A stretch of 64,000 nt of DNA. Origin: Agapetus fuscipes. Its lineage: Eukaryota > Arthropoda > Insecta > Trichoptera > Glossosomatidae. The position numbers and the translations under genes were made by a program. The notes under the pieces were generated by a model. The model had not been told where the DNA came from, did no database searches, and was given only the letters and a program-made list of their open reading frames with translations. Below, in pieces: positions 10,464 to 21,084 of this stretch; position 1 is the stretch's first letter; each line of letters begins with the position of its first letter. The stretch covers positions 7,378,001 through 7,442,000 of the forward strand of contig OX637339.1 of NCBI GenBank assembly GCA_951799405.1, written 5' to 3'.

Positions 10464-10955
10464 CCGGTCCGTAGTTCAGTGGTAACACTTCGGACTCTGC
10501 ATGGGAAGGTTGTGGGTTCGATTCCCGGCAGAGTGCAAAAAATATTCCATTTAAATTTTCAAATTTGCTCTTCGCTGGCTGGGAAAATTCACCAAATCTT
10601 TACCAATGACCGGTCACCAAAGGTCCATCCAGCCTTACAGCAACTGGGTCTTGCTTGAGAATTGGCGGTTTGTAGCGACGACGATCAAGCTCATAAAAAG
10701 CTCGACAGCTCAATTGGTAGAATGCTTGCATTCCATGCCGAGAGTAAGGTGTCGATCTCAAAGGTTTACTTAGCCTTCACAAGAAATAAAATTAGCCCCT
10801 CCGGGAGCTGGGAAACCCCCACTTCAACTGAAAGTGGTTGGTGTGAGGCTGGCCCCCTTACCTGTAAAAAAAAATAGGTCCCGAAGCGCCACATGCGACC
10901 CCTTTGGGGAAACGCAGGCAAGAAGTTACTCTATATGTGTAGCTTAGTTGCGTTC
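10464..10955 (+). repeat. Composite SINE: Rep-C joined to Rep-A
   Basis: Rep-C (10464-10699) starts with a tRNA-like head (CCGGTCCGTAGTTCAGTGG, B box GGTTCGATTCCCGG) and has a roughly 150 bp body ending CAAGCTCATAAAA. Rep-A begins immediately with its own A box. The Rep-A part lacks the GGGTGTCAGAAATG to AATACCGGC section, the same deletion seen at 21.3 kb. The unit ends at TATATGTGTAGCTTAGTTGC. Confidence 0.82.
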
Positions 10956-11359
10956 ATGTTAAGTAAAGTTAAGTATAGTGGCCTTACAGTGATTTATCAG
11001 AAAACGACAATGCAAATAATAACTTATTATTATTTATTAAGTTTGACTTCAACATATTCAAATTCCTTCTCAAAAAGCGAGAAACTGTTTATTCCGAAGC
11101 GTTTAAAATTGGAGGAAATTTATTTTGACGTGTAGTTTTTTATGTTTCTAATAAAGACGACGCAAATAAAATCAGAACGTTCATCTGGCTTGCTAGATTC
11201 CAGCTCACTTTATGCTTTCATCAAATGAACGGCTATAAACGTAGAAGGGAATTGCATTCTGTACCATAGTATATCATAGTACAGAGTGGACCATAAATGA
11301 ACCCATAATTATTATTCTCCACAAGGAAAAAAACTTCTGAGATATATTTTTTATTGCTA

Positions 11360-11692
11360 TGTCCGGTCGACAGCTCAGTTGGTACAGTGCTTGCATTTCA
11401 TGCCGAATGCTCGGGTTCGAATCTCATCGAGGGTGTCAGAACTGATTTCCCGTTTTGGTATTTATTTCAAACCCAAAAATAAATTAGCACTATCTCGCGC
11501 GGGAGCTTGTCACCCCTGTTTCAGGGAATGTCGGCAAGAGTTGCAGGGCTTATGTTCATTTGAGGCTTGGATTTTATTTGTAAGTACACAATCAGCATTT
11601 GTAAGCGCGAACTACACGTGTTTGTTTGTGGGCATACATCTGAGAGCTTTGAATGAATATATCCTTGCAACTTAGATTATAGATAGATTTGT
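11360..11692 (+). repeat. Rep-A 5' part fused to Rep-B 3' part
   Basis: A Rep-A head (ACAGCTCAGTTGGTACAG, B box GGTTCGAATCTC) runs to its AACCCAAAAATAA segment, then after about 25 bp changes to Rep-B at CACCCCTGTTTCAGG and continues to the TTAGATTATAGATAG tail. Both parts are in the same orientation. Confidence 0.8.
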
Positions 11693-11734
11693 CTGATTTG
11701 AAATAATGTAACTTCTGGTCTGAGTATTAACCAT

Positions 11735-11910
11735 TATTTCGACCCATGGTTTAGTGATTAACTCTTACATTATCGTAGTGAAGTGGGCTCAATATCAGAT
11801 GGACCACAATAAAAGCCCAGGATTAATAAAAATGCATAATATATGGCTGGACACTTTACAGCAACTGGTCATTGCTTCAGTAGTGGCAATTTATATGGAC
11901 ATCTAAGCTT
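11735..11910 (+). repeat. Rep-C, old diverged copy
   Basis: A weak match: TTTAGTGATTAACTCTTAC recalls the Rep-C head, and TTTACAGCAACTGGTCATTGC matches its body. Heavily mutated, so the boundaries are approximate. Confidence 0.4.
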
Positions 11911-11914
11911 ACAT

Positions 11915-11953
11915 AGAGCTCTTGAGGTGTGATTCACACAAAAACATCGCTCT
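11915..11953 (+). repeat. LINE 3' stem-loop end
   Basis: GAGCTCTTGAGGTGTGATTC then ACACAAAAACATCGCTC: an inner GTGTGA/TCACAC stem inside an outer GAGC/GCTC stem. It matches the 3' end of the 0.8 kb CR1-like copy, and little or no coding sequence precedes it. Confidence 0.65.
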
Positions 11954-12110
11954 ACAAATAGTAATTCAAATATTTTTGTTACAATGATTCAGTTTTAAAT
12001 GACTTCTTGGATAAAACACACAAGCAGTCCTTTATTTACTGCAATCGTTTATTATTTCCATAAGCTTAACCTTACAAAGAGTTAAAACGTTTTTAAACCA
12101 AAAATAAGTT

Positions 12111-12268
12111 ACAATAAAATAAAAATTGCTTTGTTTTAATTCACATTTATTTTTTTTAGAAACTATTCTATTTACATCTGAAGATGGGAGGTACTGCTTC
12201 TCCCGAAACTGGTCGTGTCCAAAAATAAACTCATGTGAATTAAAACAAAGCAATTTTTATTTTATTGT
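12111..12268. repeat. 36 bp perfect inverted repeat around a hammerhead-like core
   Basis: Arms 12111-12146 and 12233-12268 are exact reverse complements (ACAATAAAATAAAAATTGC start). The 86-nt loop contains a hammerhead-like motif. The layout resembles the inverted terminal-repeat arrangements reported for Penelope-like retroelements. Confidence 0.8.
12178..12212 (+). ncRNA. Hammerhead-ribozyme-like motif
   Basis: CTGAAGA, then a GGGAG/CTCCC five-base-pair stem closing a 9-nt loop, then GAAAC. This is the CUGANGA - stem II - GAAA order of the hammerhead core. One extra T separates CTGAAGA from stem II, a departure from the minimal consensus that is shared by the copies at 45.4, 61.7 and (mutated) 19.9 kb. 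Stems I and III are weak. Penelope-like elements are known to carry hammerheads, but activity cannot be judged from sequence alone. Confidence 0.42.
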
Positions 12269-12837
12269 ATTAAAATGAACTTTCACGAAGTAACTGCTGA
12301 AAATCTAGATAATACAAAAATAAGTTCATGAAATTTTTTAAATAAAATAAAATATATGCTTTTCTTGACCCACCCTATACCAGTTGAGTCTATAATGCAT
12401 GAAGCCGTGATTGCAGTAGAGATGCAATTTTCCGAGTCCGGTCCGTCCGGGTATTTTTGTTTAAGCGTCCAGCAGTAGAGATCCGGTGACAGCAGCTGCC
12501 ACGTACGCTCTACCGTGCCCATTCATGCCATAATTAAAACAGTGTAATGTATGAAACTCGGATTGACGAATTTCAAAATGGTATTCTGTGAAACTAGGGC
12601 ATCTCTTACAGTCACATGAATTTCAAGCTTAACTATTTTTGACCGTGTTCGGCTTTAAACCATTTTAACAACTACCATGTTTTTGATTTTTATTTTTTTT
12701 TCCTTTTTTATCGAAATAAGTAATAAATATTGATAAATGTAGATAGATCTTACATCCGTAGGGTTTTTTTCTTCTGAGAAGAAGACTCGAGTTCCAATAT
12801 GCATAATTTTATACGTCAGAAACGATAGTGTTAGTTC

Positions 12838-13085
12838 AACTTCTTATCGCTTGTCCCCGAAAGCGTCGCATGATATGATTGAAACCTTTTTATTTTAACA
12901 TGCAAGGGAGTCGGCCTCATTCCTACCACATCATTTGATGGGGGTGTTTCCCTGCTCTCGAGTGGTACTTTGATTTTGGATCTTGAGTAAATACCAAAAC
13001 GGGAAATTATTTTAGACACACATGGTGGGCATCGACCCCTAGCCTTCTGGCATGAAATGCAAGCATTTTCCTAACTGAGTTTTTA
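12838..13085 (-). repeat. Rep-A, diverged
   Basis: Minus-strand Rep-A with CCCCGAAAGCGTCGCATG, GGAGTCGGCCTC, the GAAATGCAAGCA head and a decayed A box near 13075. The TGAAGTGG centre is degraded. Confidence 0.72.
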
Positions 13086-13121
13086 ACCGGAAAAAAATTA
13101 AGATTACGGATATTATGCTTC

Positions 13122-13372
13122 TAATTTAATCTTAGTTGCAAAGATATGTAACATTGGGGATTCACATTACATGCATTCTCACAAGCAGACACGTACAAGT
13201 TCGCACTAGCTCATGTGAACCTACAACATAAAAACCAAATCTCAAATGGGCATACACCCTGCAACTCCTGCCGACCTTCCCTTAAAACAGGGGTGAGATT
13301 GGCAAGTTGAACCATTTTCTACAACATGGGTGGTCAGCCGCATACCCCCCTATAAGTCAAGGAACAGGCTTG
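13122..13372 (-). repeat. Rep-B, full length
   Basis: Minus-strand copy from the ATTTAATCTTAG tail to CTATAAGTCAAGGAAC. It contains GCAGACACGTACAAG and GGGGTGAGATTGGCAAG. Confidence 0.85.
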
Positions 13373-13375
13373 AGT

Positions 13376-14137
13376 TGTAAAAAAGGCATTATAGATTGTT
13401 GAAGTAAAAAACTTATTTTTGGGCTTTAAATTTTAATCCTAATACAATATTCCGAGCCCAGGATTATCGATTCCCAAGTGGCCTGACTTCCCTAAACTTC
13501 GCTCACGGCTGTCACAGGTGACAGATGCAATTTTCGTCATGAATAAACTAAAACCTGCCCCGTTTAATGTGGTCTGACAGGTAAGCCTGGCAATTTTAGA
13601 GCAAAACCTACAGCTATTTAAGTAGCAAATTTGAACGGGGAAAATTATGGCACGATTGTATTGCTGACAAGGTTCAAGTTATTTTGATTGTCGAATATAT
13701 TAAAAAAAAAGTTGCCTTATTAAAATACAACAAAAATTAAATCATGTTTTTTACATTAATTCCTTACCTCTTTTGTGAAGTGCCTTGCAGTTAAAACTGA
13801 GATCTCTGAAGAACAGATTAAATTAAATTCTTACATAAATTTATTTATTCTCAAAAGGTTGCATTTAATATGGCGTTTGCAAAATTTTAGTTCATCGTGA
13901 AACTTTTTTTTCAGCAATTTGACAGTTTAAAGAGATGCGGTTACTGAAACTCAATCTCAATTCCGATAAGGGTGACAAGAGCCTCTGCATTGTTAAATCC
14001 GATTCTTTCTTTTTGGATTATCCATTCGATTGCTTCATATTTATTGGCTTTTAATTTTAGTTTATTCTAACCCTGAATCTGTTTATTAAATTTACAGATA
14101 AATATTCAATTTGTATACTGTACGGTCAATGTACTGA
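13376..14137. other. No gene or repeat recognised
   Basis: AT-rich sequence without a convincing open frame, family resemblance or structure. Confidence 0.5.
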
Positions 14138-14355
14138 TTGATATTAATAGGTTGGTGTGAGGCTGACCCCCCATACTGTAAAAATTTGCTTTACTTTTGC
14201 CAATACCACTCCGTTTCAGGGTATGGTGGAAGGAGTTAGAAGGTTATGTTCATGTAAGTTTAGATTTTTTTTGTACACGTGTCTGCCTGTGGACGTGCAT
14301 TAAGTATAAGCCTTTAATGTCAATTAAGCTTTGCAACTGAGATGATAGCTTTATA
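14138..14355 (+). repeat. Rep-B, slightly shortened
   Basis: It starts near ATAGGTTGGTGTGAGGC and ends near CTGAGATGATAGC. The interval between the TTCATGTAAG and CTGCCTGTGGA segments is shortened. Confidence 0.8.
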
Positions 14356-14599
14356 GATATTGTTCATGCTGTAGACTTTGCCGGTGCACAAATCTCATTA
14401 AAATATGTAATAATAATTTAATAACAGTGTTTTGACTTGAATCTTCAATTAAATAAATAAAATAATATTAAAATATGTATTTGTGCAAATAAATATTTAT
14501 CTTAGTAAATTAGATTAAATATATCAGCACGTACATAAACCTGTACTCTGTATTAATGTATATGCAACCCCCCATATGTCTTAAAAGATCTTCATGCAA

Positions 14600-14900
14600 G
14601 GTGATCTTTAAATTATACGTAATAATATATTACGTAGAGTTACACTTAACTGACAAGGCGTAGCACTCAAAATTCGTAGACCGAGTGTATGAGGGTCTAC
14701 GCATGCAAAGACGCTTACAATATCTAAGAACCAAGTATAAAACTTTACCATTGAAATCTACAGCCTTTCATTTTAAAGGTGATGGAAGCAAAAACACTCA
14801 CTAGAGGCGCTGTTTTGGTTTCCATAGTTTATTTTCAACAACGCTACGGTTAAGTGTGAACGAAGAGTTTAAGACTTGGGGTACTGATATGGGGTTATAA
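14600..14900. other. Unclassified stretch with a recurrent short motif
   Basis: It holds a 21 bp near-palindrome (TACGTAATA to TATTACGTA, around 14616-14636) and, at about 14790-14830, ACTCACTAGAGGCGCTG followed by GGTTTCCAT. The latter recurs in degraded form at about 4.17, 53.57, 55.47, 55.63 and 60.48 kb. Confidence 0.4.
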
Positions 14901-14989
14901 AATAAGCTCTGTTATAGGGGTTCCTTTATGGCCTGCAATCATTCACTCTTAAATTGTAAAATGTAATGGGTTTTTCTTTTATTTTCCTT

Positions 14990-15212
14990 TAAAATTGGTT
15001 CACTTTGCCAATGTCACCCCTGTTTCAGGGAAGGACGGCAAGAGTTGCAAGGCTTATGTTCATTTGAGATTGGGTTTTTATATTGTAGGTCCACATGCGG
15101 CATGTGTTAGCGCGAAATTATACATATCTGCTTGTGGGAATGCATTTAGTATAAATCTTAAATGATATATATCTTTGCAGCTTAGATTAGATTAGATTAG
15201 ACCTCCTGTAAT
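14990..15212 (+). repeat. Rep-B, 5'-truncated
   Basis: It begins inside the unit at GGTTCACTTTGCCAATG and ends in a clean (GATTA)n tail. Nearly identical to the copies at 45.6 and 62.3 kb, suggesting a young subfamily. Confidence 0.88.
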
Positions 15213-15284
15213 TCTATATATTATTTATTCATAAAAAAATAAATGTGTAATAATTGAATTTTTCAAGTACAACCGCTTCTACAA

Positions 15285-15522
15285 TGAGACTTCTTGCGCT
15301 GCATTTTCCCTGAAGGGATAGCATATAGTGAGTGTAACTTATTAATTTTTACAGGTAAGAAGGCTGGTTTCACGTCAACTACTTCAGTAGAGGTACGGTT
15401 TGTACTAATTTTTTTGTGAAGTTTAAGTAAGCCTTACCGGTATTTTACCCTCTGTGGGATTCTAATCCGAGTTCCCGGCATGAAATGCAAGCACTCTTCT
15501 AACAGAACTATCGACCGGACGT
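15285..15522 (-). repeat. Rep-A
   Basis: Minus-strand copy: GGAAGCA-type centre degraded, TTACCGGTATTTTACCCTC, GGAATGC-type head (GGCATGAAATGCAAGCAC) and CTATCGACCGGAC at the 5' end of the SINE. Confidence 0.82.
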
Positions 15523-16404
15523 TTTTATACTCTTGATATTTTATTGTGTATATTTTTTGAGGTGAGTAAAAAAACTTTTACAATAATGATGTAACAACAC
15601 CTGATATCTTTTCATCAAGTATTCTTTCTACCTCTTTCTGGAATCATCTTATCTTCGTTACAATTTCGACACCTCATTTTCTCATCTTACGTAATTCGAG
15701 TTGAACGAAGAGGATAGACACATTTACCAACACACATATTATAGATATATAGACAGAAAGATGCTCCTTGTTTTCGGACGAAATGGCCCCTTTTTACGGC
15801 CACCACTCTATTTCAATATTATTTTTTATGACCCGGCCCGTGAAGACCGCTCTCTAATTGCAAATTCCATCTCTGGCAGTAATTCTGAAATAAAACCTCC
15901 ATATATTATCGCAAATTGCCAAATGAACGGGTGAGGACTCGCTTCCTTGGCACTTTACAAACGGGGAAATTCTCATTTTTTTTTTTGCGAGTTTTGTTTA
16001 CAGCAATGTTGGCGTAGCTAATGAAATGGGGAAAATATTTTTTGAATGTTTTTATAACGGTTACACCAAAAAAATACAACAATTTTGTGATTTTATCATT
16101 CACATTACATTTTTTGTCTGAAAAGTTAACTCTTTGTATGAAAAAAAATAATTTGCTAATTTTAATTCTAAAATCTTACTCAGAACAAGTTGTTATTGTT
16201 AAATTAACAATTTCAATAAAATTATTATTATTAAAGCAAAAAACAAAAACCGATGTTTAAGTGGGCAAATATTCGGTAGAATTTTTTTTTAAATTATTAT
16301 CCATGAAAAATTACTGAAAAAAACATTTATTTCAACATTATTGTCAAAAAAAAAACAAAAGTAGATATAAACTGGCTGTTTTGCAACTATTTCATCATAA
16401 TAAT

Positions 16405-16660
16405 AATTATGTAGCTCATTTGGTAGAATGTTGGCATTCCATATAATTTTTTTCCGTTTCGGTGTTTATTTTAAACTAAAAATTTAAAAAAAACTGTCAA
16501 GGTTTAGACAGCCTTTACGTGAAATAATAACCAGCTTCCTTGAAAACTGGGAAGTTTTCCACTTCAATTAAAGTGTTTGGCGTAAAACCTTCCTTCCTAC
16601 CTGTGAAAATAAATAAGATTTACGCACCACATGCAACATTTTCGTGGACGAAACGTAGAG
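16405..16660 (+). repeat. Rep-A, diverged
   Basis: The head is shortened (GTAGCTCATTTGGTAGAATG). The ACTTCAATTAAAGTG centre and CCACATGCAACATTTTCG hairpin region are recognisable but mutated. Confidence 0.72.
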
Positions 16661-17002
16661 AAATCACAGCTGTTTCAAATTGTTTCCAGAATATTCTCCT
16701 ACTTACACTTCCGCTCACGAATACGTATATCTACTGATACGTTCACTGGTAAAATATGATTTTTAATATAGACGTTATTCGCTGGCAATTTGGCAGATCC
16801 CGAGCCTTAATTGAGTTTCTCATTTATTGAGTCTTCACAGATTTTTTTTCGGGAAAAACTTTTTTAATAAGAGTAGATATTTTCGTGCGAAGGCCGACCA
16901 AAGCCAAAATGGCCCCCGACAGGGTTGCCAATATCTCAAAGGTAATATTGTTCAAGATAATTTATGAATTGGATTGAACGAAGTTTTATTATTAATTGGT
17001 GT

Positions 17003-17120
17003 TTGTTACTTTTATTCCGGTGTGAGGCTGCTCAATAATAGTGTAAAAAAATGTTTCACTTTTGCAATGTTACCTCTATTTCAAGGAAAGAGTTGTAGTG
17101 TTAATGTTTATTTGAGATTT
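17003..17120 (+). repeat. Rep-B fragment
   Basis: A mutated central piece: GGTGTGAGGCTGCTCAATA, GTTTCACTTTTGCAATG and TTTATTTGAGATTTGTG. Confidence 0.65.
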
Positions 17121-17149
17121 GTGTTTTTGAACGTGTGCGGACTAACCTT

Positions 17150-17262
17150 GGTATGCTCAAACCCTCCTCGTACCCGTCCTGTATGTATGTGTCAGAAGGA
17201 TCCACAGCACTTTGACGCTCATACAAAGCTATATATTTTCTCAAGTGGCGAAAGGCCTTCCC
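17150..17262 (+). repeat. Rep-D, unclassified repeat (copy 1)
   Basis: About 110 bp shared with 62,832-62,943: GTATGCTCAA, CGTACCCGTCCTGTATGTAT, CATACAAAGCTATATATTTT and GGCGAAAGGC. Neither copy has an obvious tail, TIR or coding frame. Confidence 0.6.
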
Positions 17263-17454
17263 GTGAAGTAAAAGCAACGGCACGACAAAACACGAACCTC
17301 TAGGTCAGAGGCGTGCCCATGACTCTAAAAGTAAATGGTTCGATGTTACTGAAGCTAATAGCATACCTCGGGTGGCACTCCTTGTGGGATTGTTGCTAGA
17401 TCACGAGTAGCGTGGATAATGATACACATAATACGAAATAATAATAATTTAAAT

Positions 17455-17700
17455 CTAAGGACATGATCTAACCCTACTTTTCTTTAAGGAATTCTGTGCG
17501 AGAGACTCTCTACATTTAAGAGACTCTAGGACTTGTTGTAGACACTTGTTATAGTGCCGCAGAGGTGTTCGTGATGTGGCAGTTGATGTCTTGATCCTTT
17601 GTTGCAAGGCTGTTGGCTTCGTAGTGTTGTGGTGTGTGTTGCGTTGCGTTGGCTTTGTTTTAATACACTGAAAGGAAATGGCTCTCTCATTCTCAAACTC
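17455..17700 (-). pseudogene. LINE-like C-terminal fragment
   Basis: On the minus strand the frame reads KPTQRNTHHNTTKPTALQQ and CRESLAQNSLKK before running into noncoding sequence. Related sequence lies at 30.97-31.05, 31.9-32.4 and 51.9-52.3 kb. At the last site it is joined to a Jockey/CR1-like block, which supports the LINE assignment. Confidence 0.5.
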
Positions 17701-17742
17701 ATACATTTGTAAATAAAAATTATAGGCTTACACGGCTGGCTG

Positions 17743-17888
17743 ATGATGCTGGAGAGATGTCTTCGGGGGTCTTCATTATTGCACCTTCACGTTGAAGAAG
17801 CCCATCGTAGACTTGGACAAAACGTCCGAAAGCTTTAGCTCCAATAGACCACGGCAACAGATCCCGAAAAACATCTCTCCAGCATCAT
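17743..17888. repeat. Foldback element with 18 bp inverted ends
   Basis: ATGATGCTGGAGAGATGT (17743-17760) is the exact reverse complement of 17871-17888. Inside, TTGAAGAAG, GACTTGGACA and AAACGTCCGAAAG recall a degraded hammerhead-like core. It may be an old relative of the elements at 12.2 and 19.9 kb. Confidence 0.55.
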
Positions 17889-18182
17889 ACATTTGTAAAA
17901 ATACCTTTGGCTGAAGTATGTATATGTGTGCATTATGAGTTTGTGGTGTCCCTGATATTGTATCCAGGGCTGTTATTGCCTTTGAAATTTATGAATGTTG
18001 ATAAAAATACTGGGGATTGTGCGGGTCAGAGAATGTGCGCTCAACAATGTAGGTAGGTACACAGTATGAGGGTGTAGACCAAACAGTACAAAAGCAACAC
18101 ACCAGAAAAACAGGACAAAAACATTAAAACTAAATTTTATAGCAGGAGTGTTTTAGTTATTTCAAGTGAATTTCAAGCATTG

Positions 18183-18420
18183 TAGTTCTTTGACTAATAG
18201 ATTGGTATGAGGCTCATCCCCACGCTGTAAAAACTTGGTTCACTTTTGCCAATGGTACTCCGGTTTCAAGGAAAGGCGGCAGGAATAGCAAGGTTTGTGT
18301 TCATGTGAGGTTCGTTTATATTACGTTCGCTTATACTATGTACATTTATGTTTGTGGAAATACTTTTAATTTGAATCTTAAATTTTAACAAATCCTTGCA
18401 TTTAATATTAAAGATAATGG
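18183..18420 (+). repeat. Rep-B
   Basis: Plus-strand copy starting TTCTTTGACTAATAGATTGG, of the divergent subfamily (TTTTGCCAATGGTACTCCGG). The tail is degraded. Confidence 0.82.
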
Positions 18421-18501
18421 AAAGATTCTATCCTGAAAATGCAAAATTTTGCAATTGATTCTTGATGCAAAGTTAAGTGTGTATTTATATTTTTCTCCAT
18501 C

Positions 18502-18752
18502 ACATTCCTTGACTTATAGGTTGGTATGCGGCTGACCACCCATGCTATAGAAAATGGTTCACTTTGCCAATGTCACCCCTGTTTCAGGAAAGATCGGCAG
18601 GAGCTGCAGGGTGTATGTTGATTTGAGATTCGGGTTTTTATATTGTAGGTCCAATGCGGCATGTTTAAGCGCGAACTTATACGTGTCTGCTTGTGAAAAT
18701 GCATATAATGTGGATCTTTAATGTTACATGTATTTGCAACTTAAATTAGATT
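18502..18752 (+). repeat. Rep-B, full length
   Basis: Plus-strand copy from TTCCTTGACTTATAGG through TGTCTGCTTGTG to TTAAATTAGATTCGC. Confidence 0.86.
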
Positions 18753-19451
18753 CGCTTAGACATTCCATCTTTCATACTGACAATAATGCTAAATTTTCAA
18801 ATCGTTTATCCGTATAAAGATTATTAAGCTATCCGCTGGACTTTGTAAACCGTTCTTTTCGGGCCGGTTGGAAATCACTCTGAACCTGAACCTACAAATA
18901 TTATATCATTGGGTAATTATTAATTATTAACGTATTAAAAAAAAAACAGGGAGTAAAGAGTGATCATATAAATAAATACCTGTTTCTGGTTAGGCCAATA
19001 TATATTCGTGAATTGTATTTCTCTTTATTAATTTAAAAAAGGTCTTCCTTACAGAGCCTCACTTATTCGTTTTTGATACAAGGCCGTTCATATAACTTTT
19101 GCACATATGTATAAGCTGTATTCCATATAAGGCAGATACCCCGTACATAAAAAGGGCTGAGCGCTCCCATTTTTTCCTCTGTAAATTGATATCATATGTT
19201 TCAATATACGAAGAAAACGTGAGCCGGTACGTGATGGGACTTTACAACAAGTAGATTGAAATGTTATCGAATTTAAATTGTTAAAATTAAGGCAGAAACC
19301 ACTAAAAAAACCACAAATAAGAGAAAAAAGCAGAATCTGAAAAAGAGGACGCAGCAGCACGGAAAAAATATAAAAGACTGATGATGAGAATTAAACCCTA
19401 GTCATTTAAGGTCAAATTTGATAATGATGATGATTATGATGATTTCCTTAT
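18753..19451. other. No gene or repeat recognised
   Basis: AT-rich sequence. The 90-codon minus-strand frame at 19.1-19.36 kb has no recognisable motif. Confidence 0.45.
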
Positions 19452-19491
19452 AAGCGCCGTTTCGTAACTCAATGTCACTCCAAGGGCGCTT
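19452..19491 (-). repeat. LINE 3' stem-loop end
   Basis: Minus-strand AGCGCCCTTGGAGTGAC, ATTGAGTTACG, AAACGGCGCTTA. It has the same outer GCGCC/GGCGC stem and inner paired segment as the other CR1-like 3' ends in the window. No coding part is attached. Confidence 0.55.
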
Positions 19492-19865
19492 AGTTTTTTA
19501 TTGGGCGAAGAAAAATGTTCTATAGAAAAATTTAACTATAGTTACGACTGTTTGACATATTAACTTTCACGATTAATTGTACTTTTTGGATATTAGACGA
19601 ACCTTTATGAGACATCTTACATACATTATTCTCGATGTTTCATTACGTCGATCACGTTGAACGTGATGCAGGCAACGCCTTAACGAGGTACTTTTTCTGC
19701 ACGATGATTCAGGATGAAACTAGTTCACTAGATATATAAGTAGTAAGAAGAAAACAAGCTTTTTTTTCGTCTTTTTCCTTTATGCTTGAACATTTTGGCA
19801 TGTGTATTAAAAAACTTGCTTTCTAAAGAAACATACACCCAAAATGGTTAAAAGTACGTGTTTTT

Positions 19866-20078
19866 AAATATTAAAAAAATTGAAATGATAAAACATGGTT
19901 TTAATTCACTTTATTCTTTTTGTTTTTGCTCGAACATTTTCGCCTAATGAGGCATCTTTAGGAGCAGAATGGTTACAAAATTATTTTTATAAAATAATTT
20001 TCAAAAATGTTCTAGCAAAAAAAAAAAGAATAAAGTGAATTAAAACCATGTTTTACCATTTCAATTTTTTAAATATTT
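19866..20078. repeat. 75 bp inverted repeat around a hammerhead-like motif
   Basis: Arms 19866-19940 and 20004-20078 are near-perfect reverse complements. The right arm is followed by GGACTTTCACTGTGTTAAC, also found 3' of the hammerhead-like motif at 45.4 kb. The loop and inner arm hold a mutated hammerhead-like core on the minus strand. Confidence 0.75.
19935..19963 (-). ncRNA. Hammerhead-like motif, core mutated
   Basis: On the minus strand: CTAAAGA, T, a GCCT/AGGC stem with a 4-nt loop, then GAAA. The CTAAAGA differs from CTGAAGA at an invariant core G, so this copy should be inactive. Its close relative at 45.4 kb keeps the G. Confidence 0.4.
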
Positions 20079-20109
20079 AAAAAAATGGACTTTCACTGTG
20101 TTAACAGAT

Positions 20110-21080
20110 CAACACTTAAAAAAATATATAATAAAAGTACGTGTGTTTGTTCCCCAATGACTCCTAAACTGCTCAACAAATACAATATTTTTTTCAGAAA
20201 ACTTGCACTAACTTAATATTTAATAAATAAGTACTAAATATTCTCAACATGGTTCCTGTTAAGTTCATTCGGTCGAATTAGAAACATGTTTTTTCAGTAA
20301 TTTTTTTTCGATTTAAAATGTATGTAAAAATTGTTTCCCACGCCTTGCTCAGCCGTGCATTAGATTCTTACCAAATTTTCAAAAAACGTGTATAACACAC
20401 TTGAAAATCAATGTGTGAAGTTTGAAGTAGGTCAAATAATAAACAACAACAAACATCGGGTTGGTTATTGCGTAAGGATGTCTCCCTTACAAGCGGAAAA
20501 AATGGTTCCACGATTCCTAAATGGCGTAGTGAAACACTGCTTGTCTTTTTTGTACCGCACTTTTCCAATGTTTGCATTCCCGTTCCATTGTTATTTGATA
20601 TATTCCATAAACTCCGTGAGCGCTCACATCCCAGGATATTCCATCCCATCCGCAAGGCTCCTCCATAATTCCACATTTTCGTGTGAAGTCACGTTTGTAC
20701 CGTGGAAAGAATGTACTCCTCACGCCTCCCAATATGAATTCTCCACAAAAAATATGTAAATTATTTCCTTAAAAAAACAAAACGTCTTATTATAAATAAA
20801 TAATAAAACTGAAATAAACATTCAAATTTTCATGGGTTTTTTTTTCAATTTCGTAAAGACAAATTTTTAAATTGAAAAAATAATTTCATACAATGAAGTC
20901 TTAACATTTCTAAACGTCAAAAAAGTTGTGACATCACAAGACCAGATTTCTAGTGCTAACAAGTCATTTTTTGTTATTGGTTGCTAAATACCCGTGTGGA
21001 AAATAGACGAAAAATATAGAAAATAGACGTGTGGCGTTTGCTTGGCTAGAAGAATTCATATTTTAAACATCAGTTCACCG
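20110..21080. other. No gene or repeat recognised
   Basis: Overlapping frames of up to 123 codons occur on both strands at 20.37-20.76 kb, in a slightly less AT-rich patch. None shows a domain signature, and competing frames on both strands argue against coding. Confidence 0.45.
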
Positions 21081-21084
21081 GTCA

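Noticed and set aside
10464..10540. tRNA gene in the Rep-C head
   Set aside because: Repeated with the same downstream body at 21.1, 24.1 and 30.7 kb, and the anticodon stem is poor.
20368..20759. Frames of 102, 123, 66 and 71 codons on both strands
   Set aside because: Four frames compete in the same 390 bp and none resembles a known family. The lower AT content alone explains the lack of stops.
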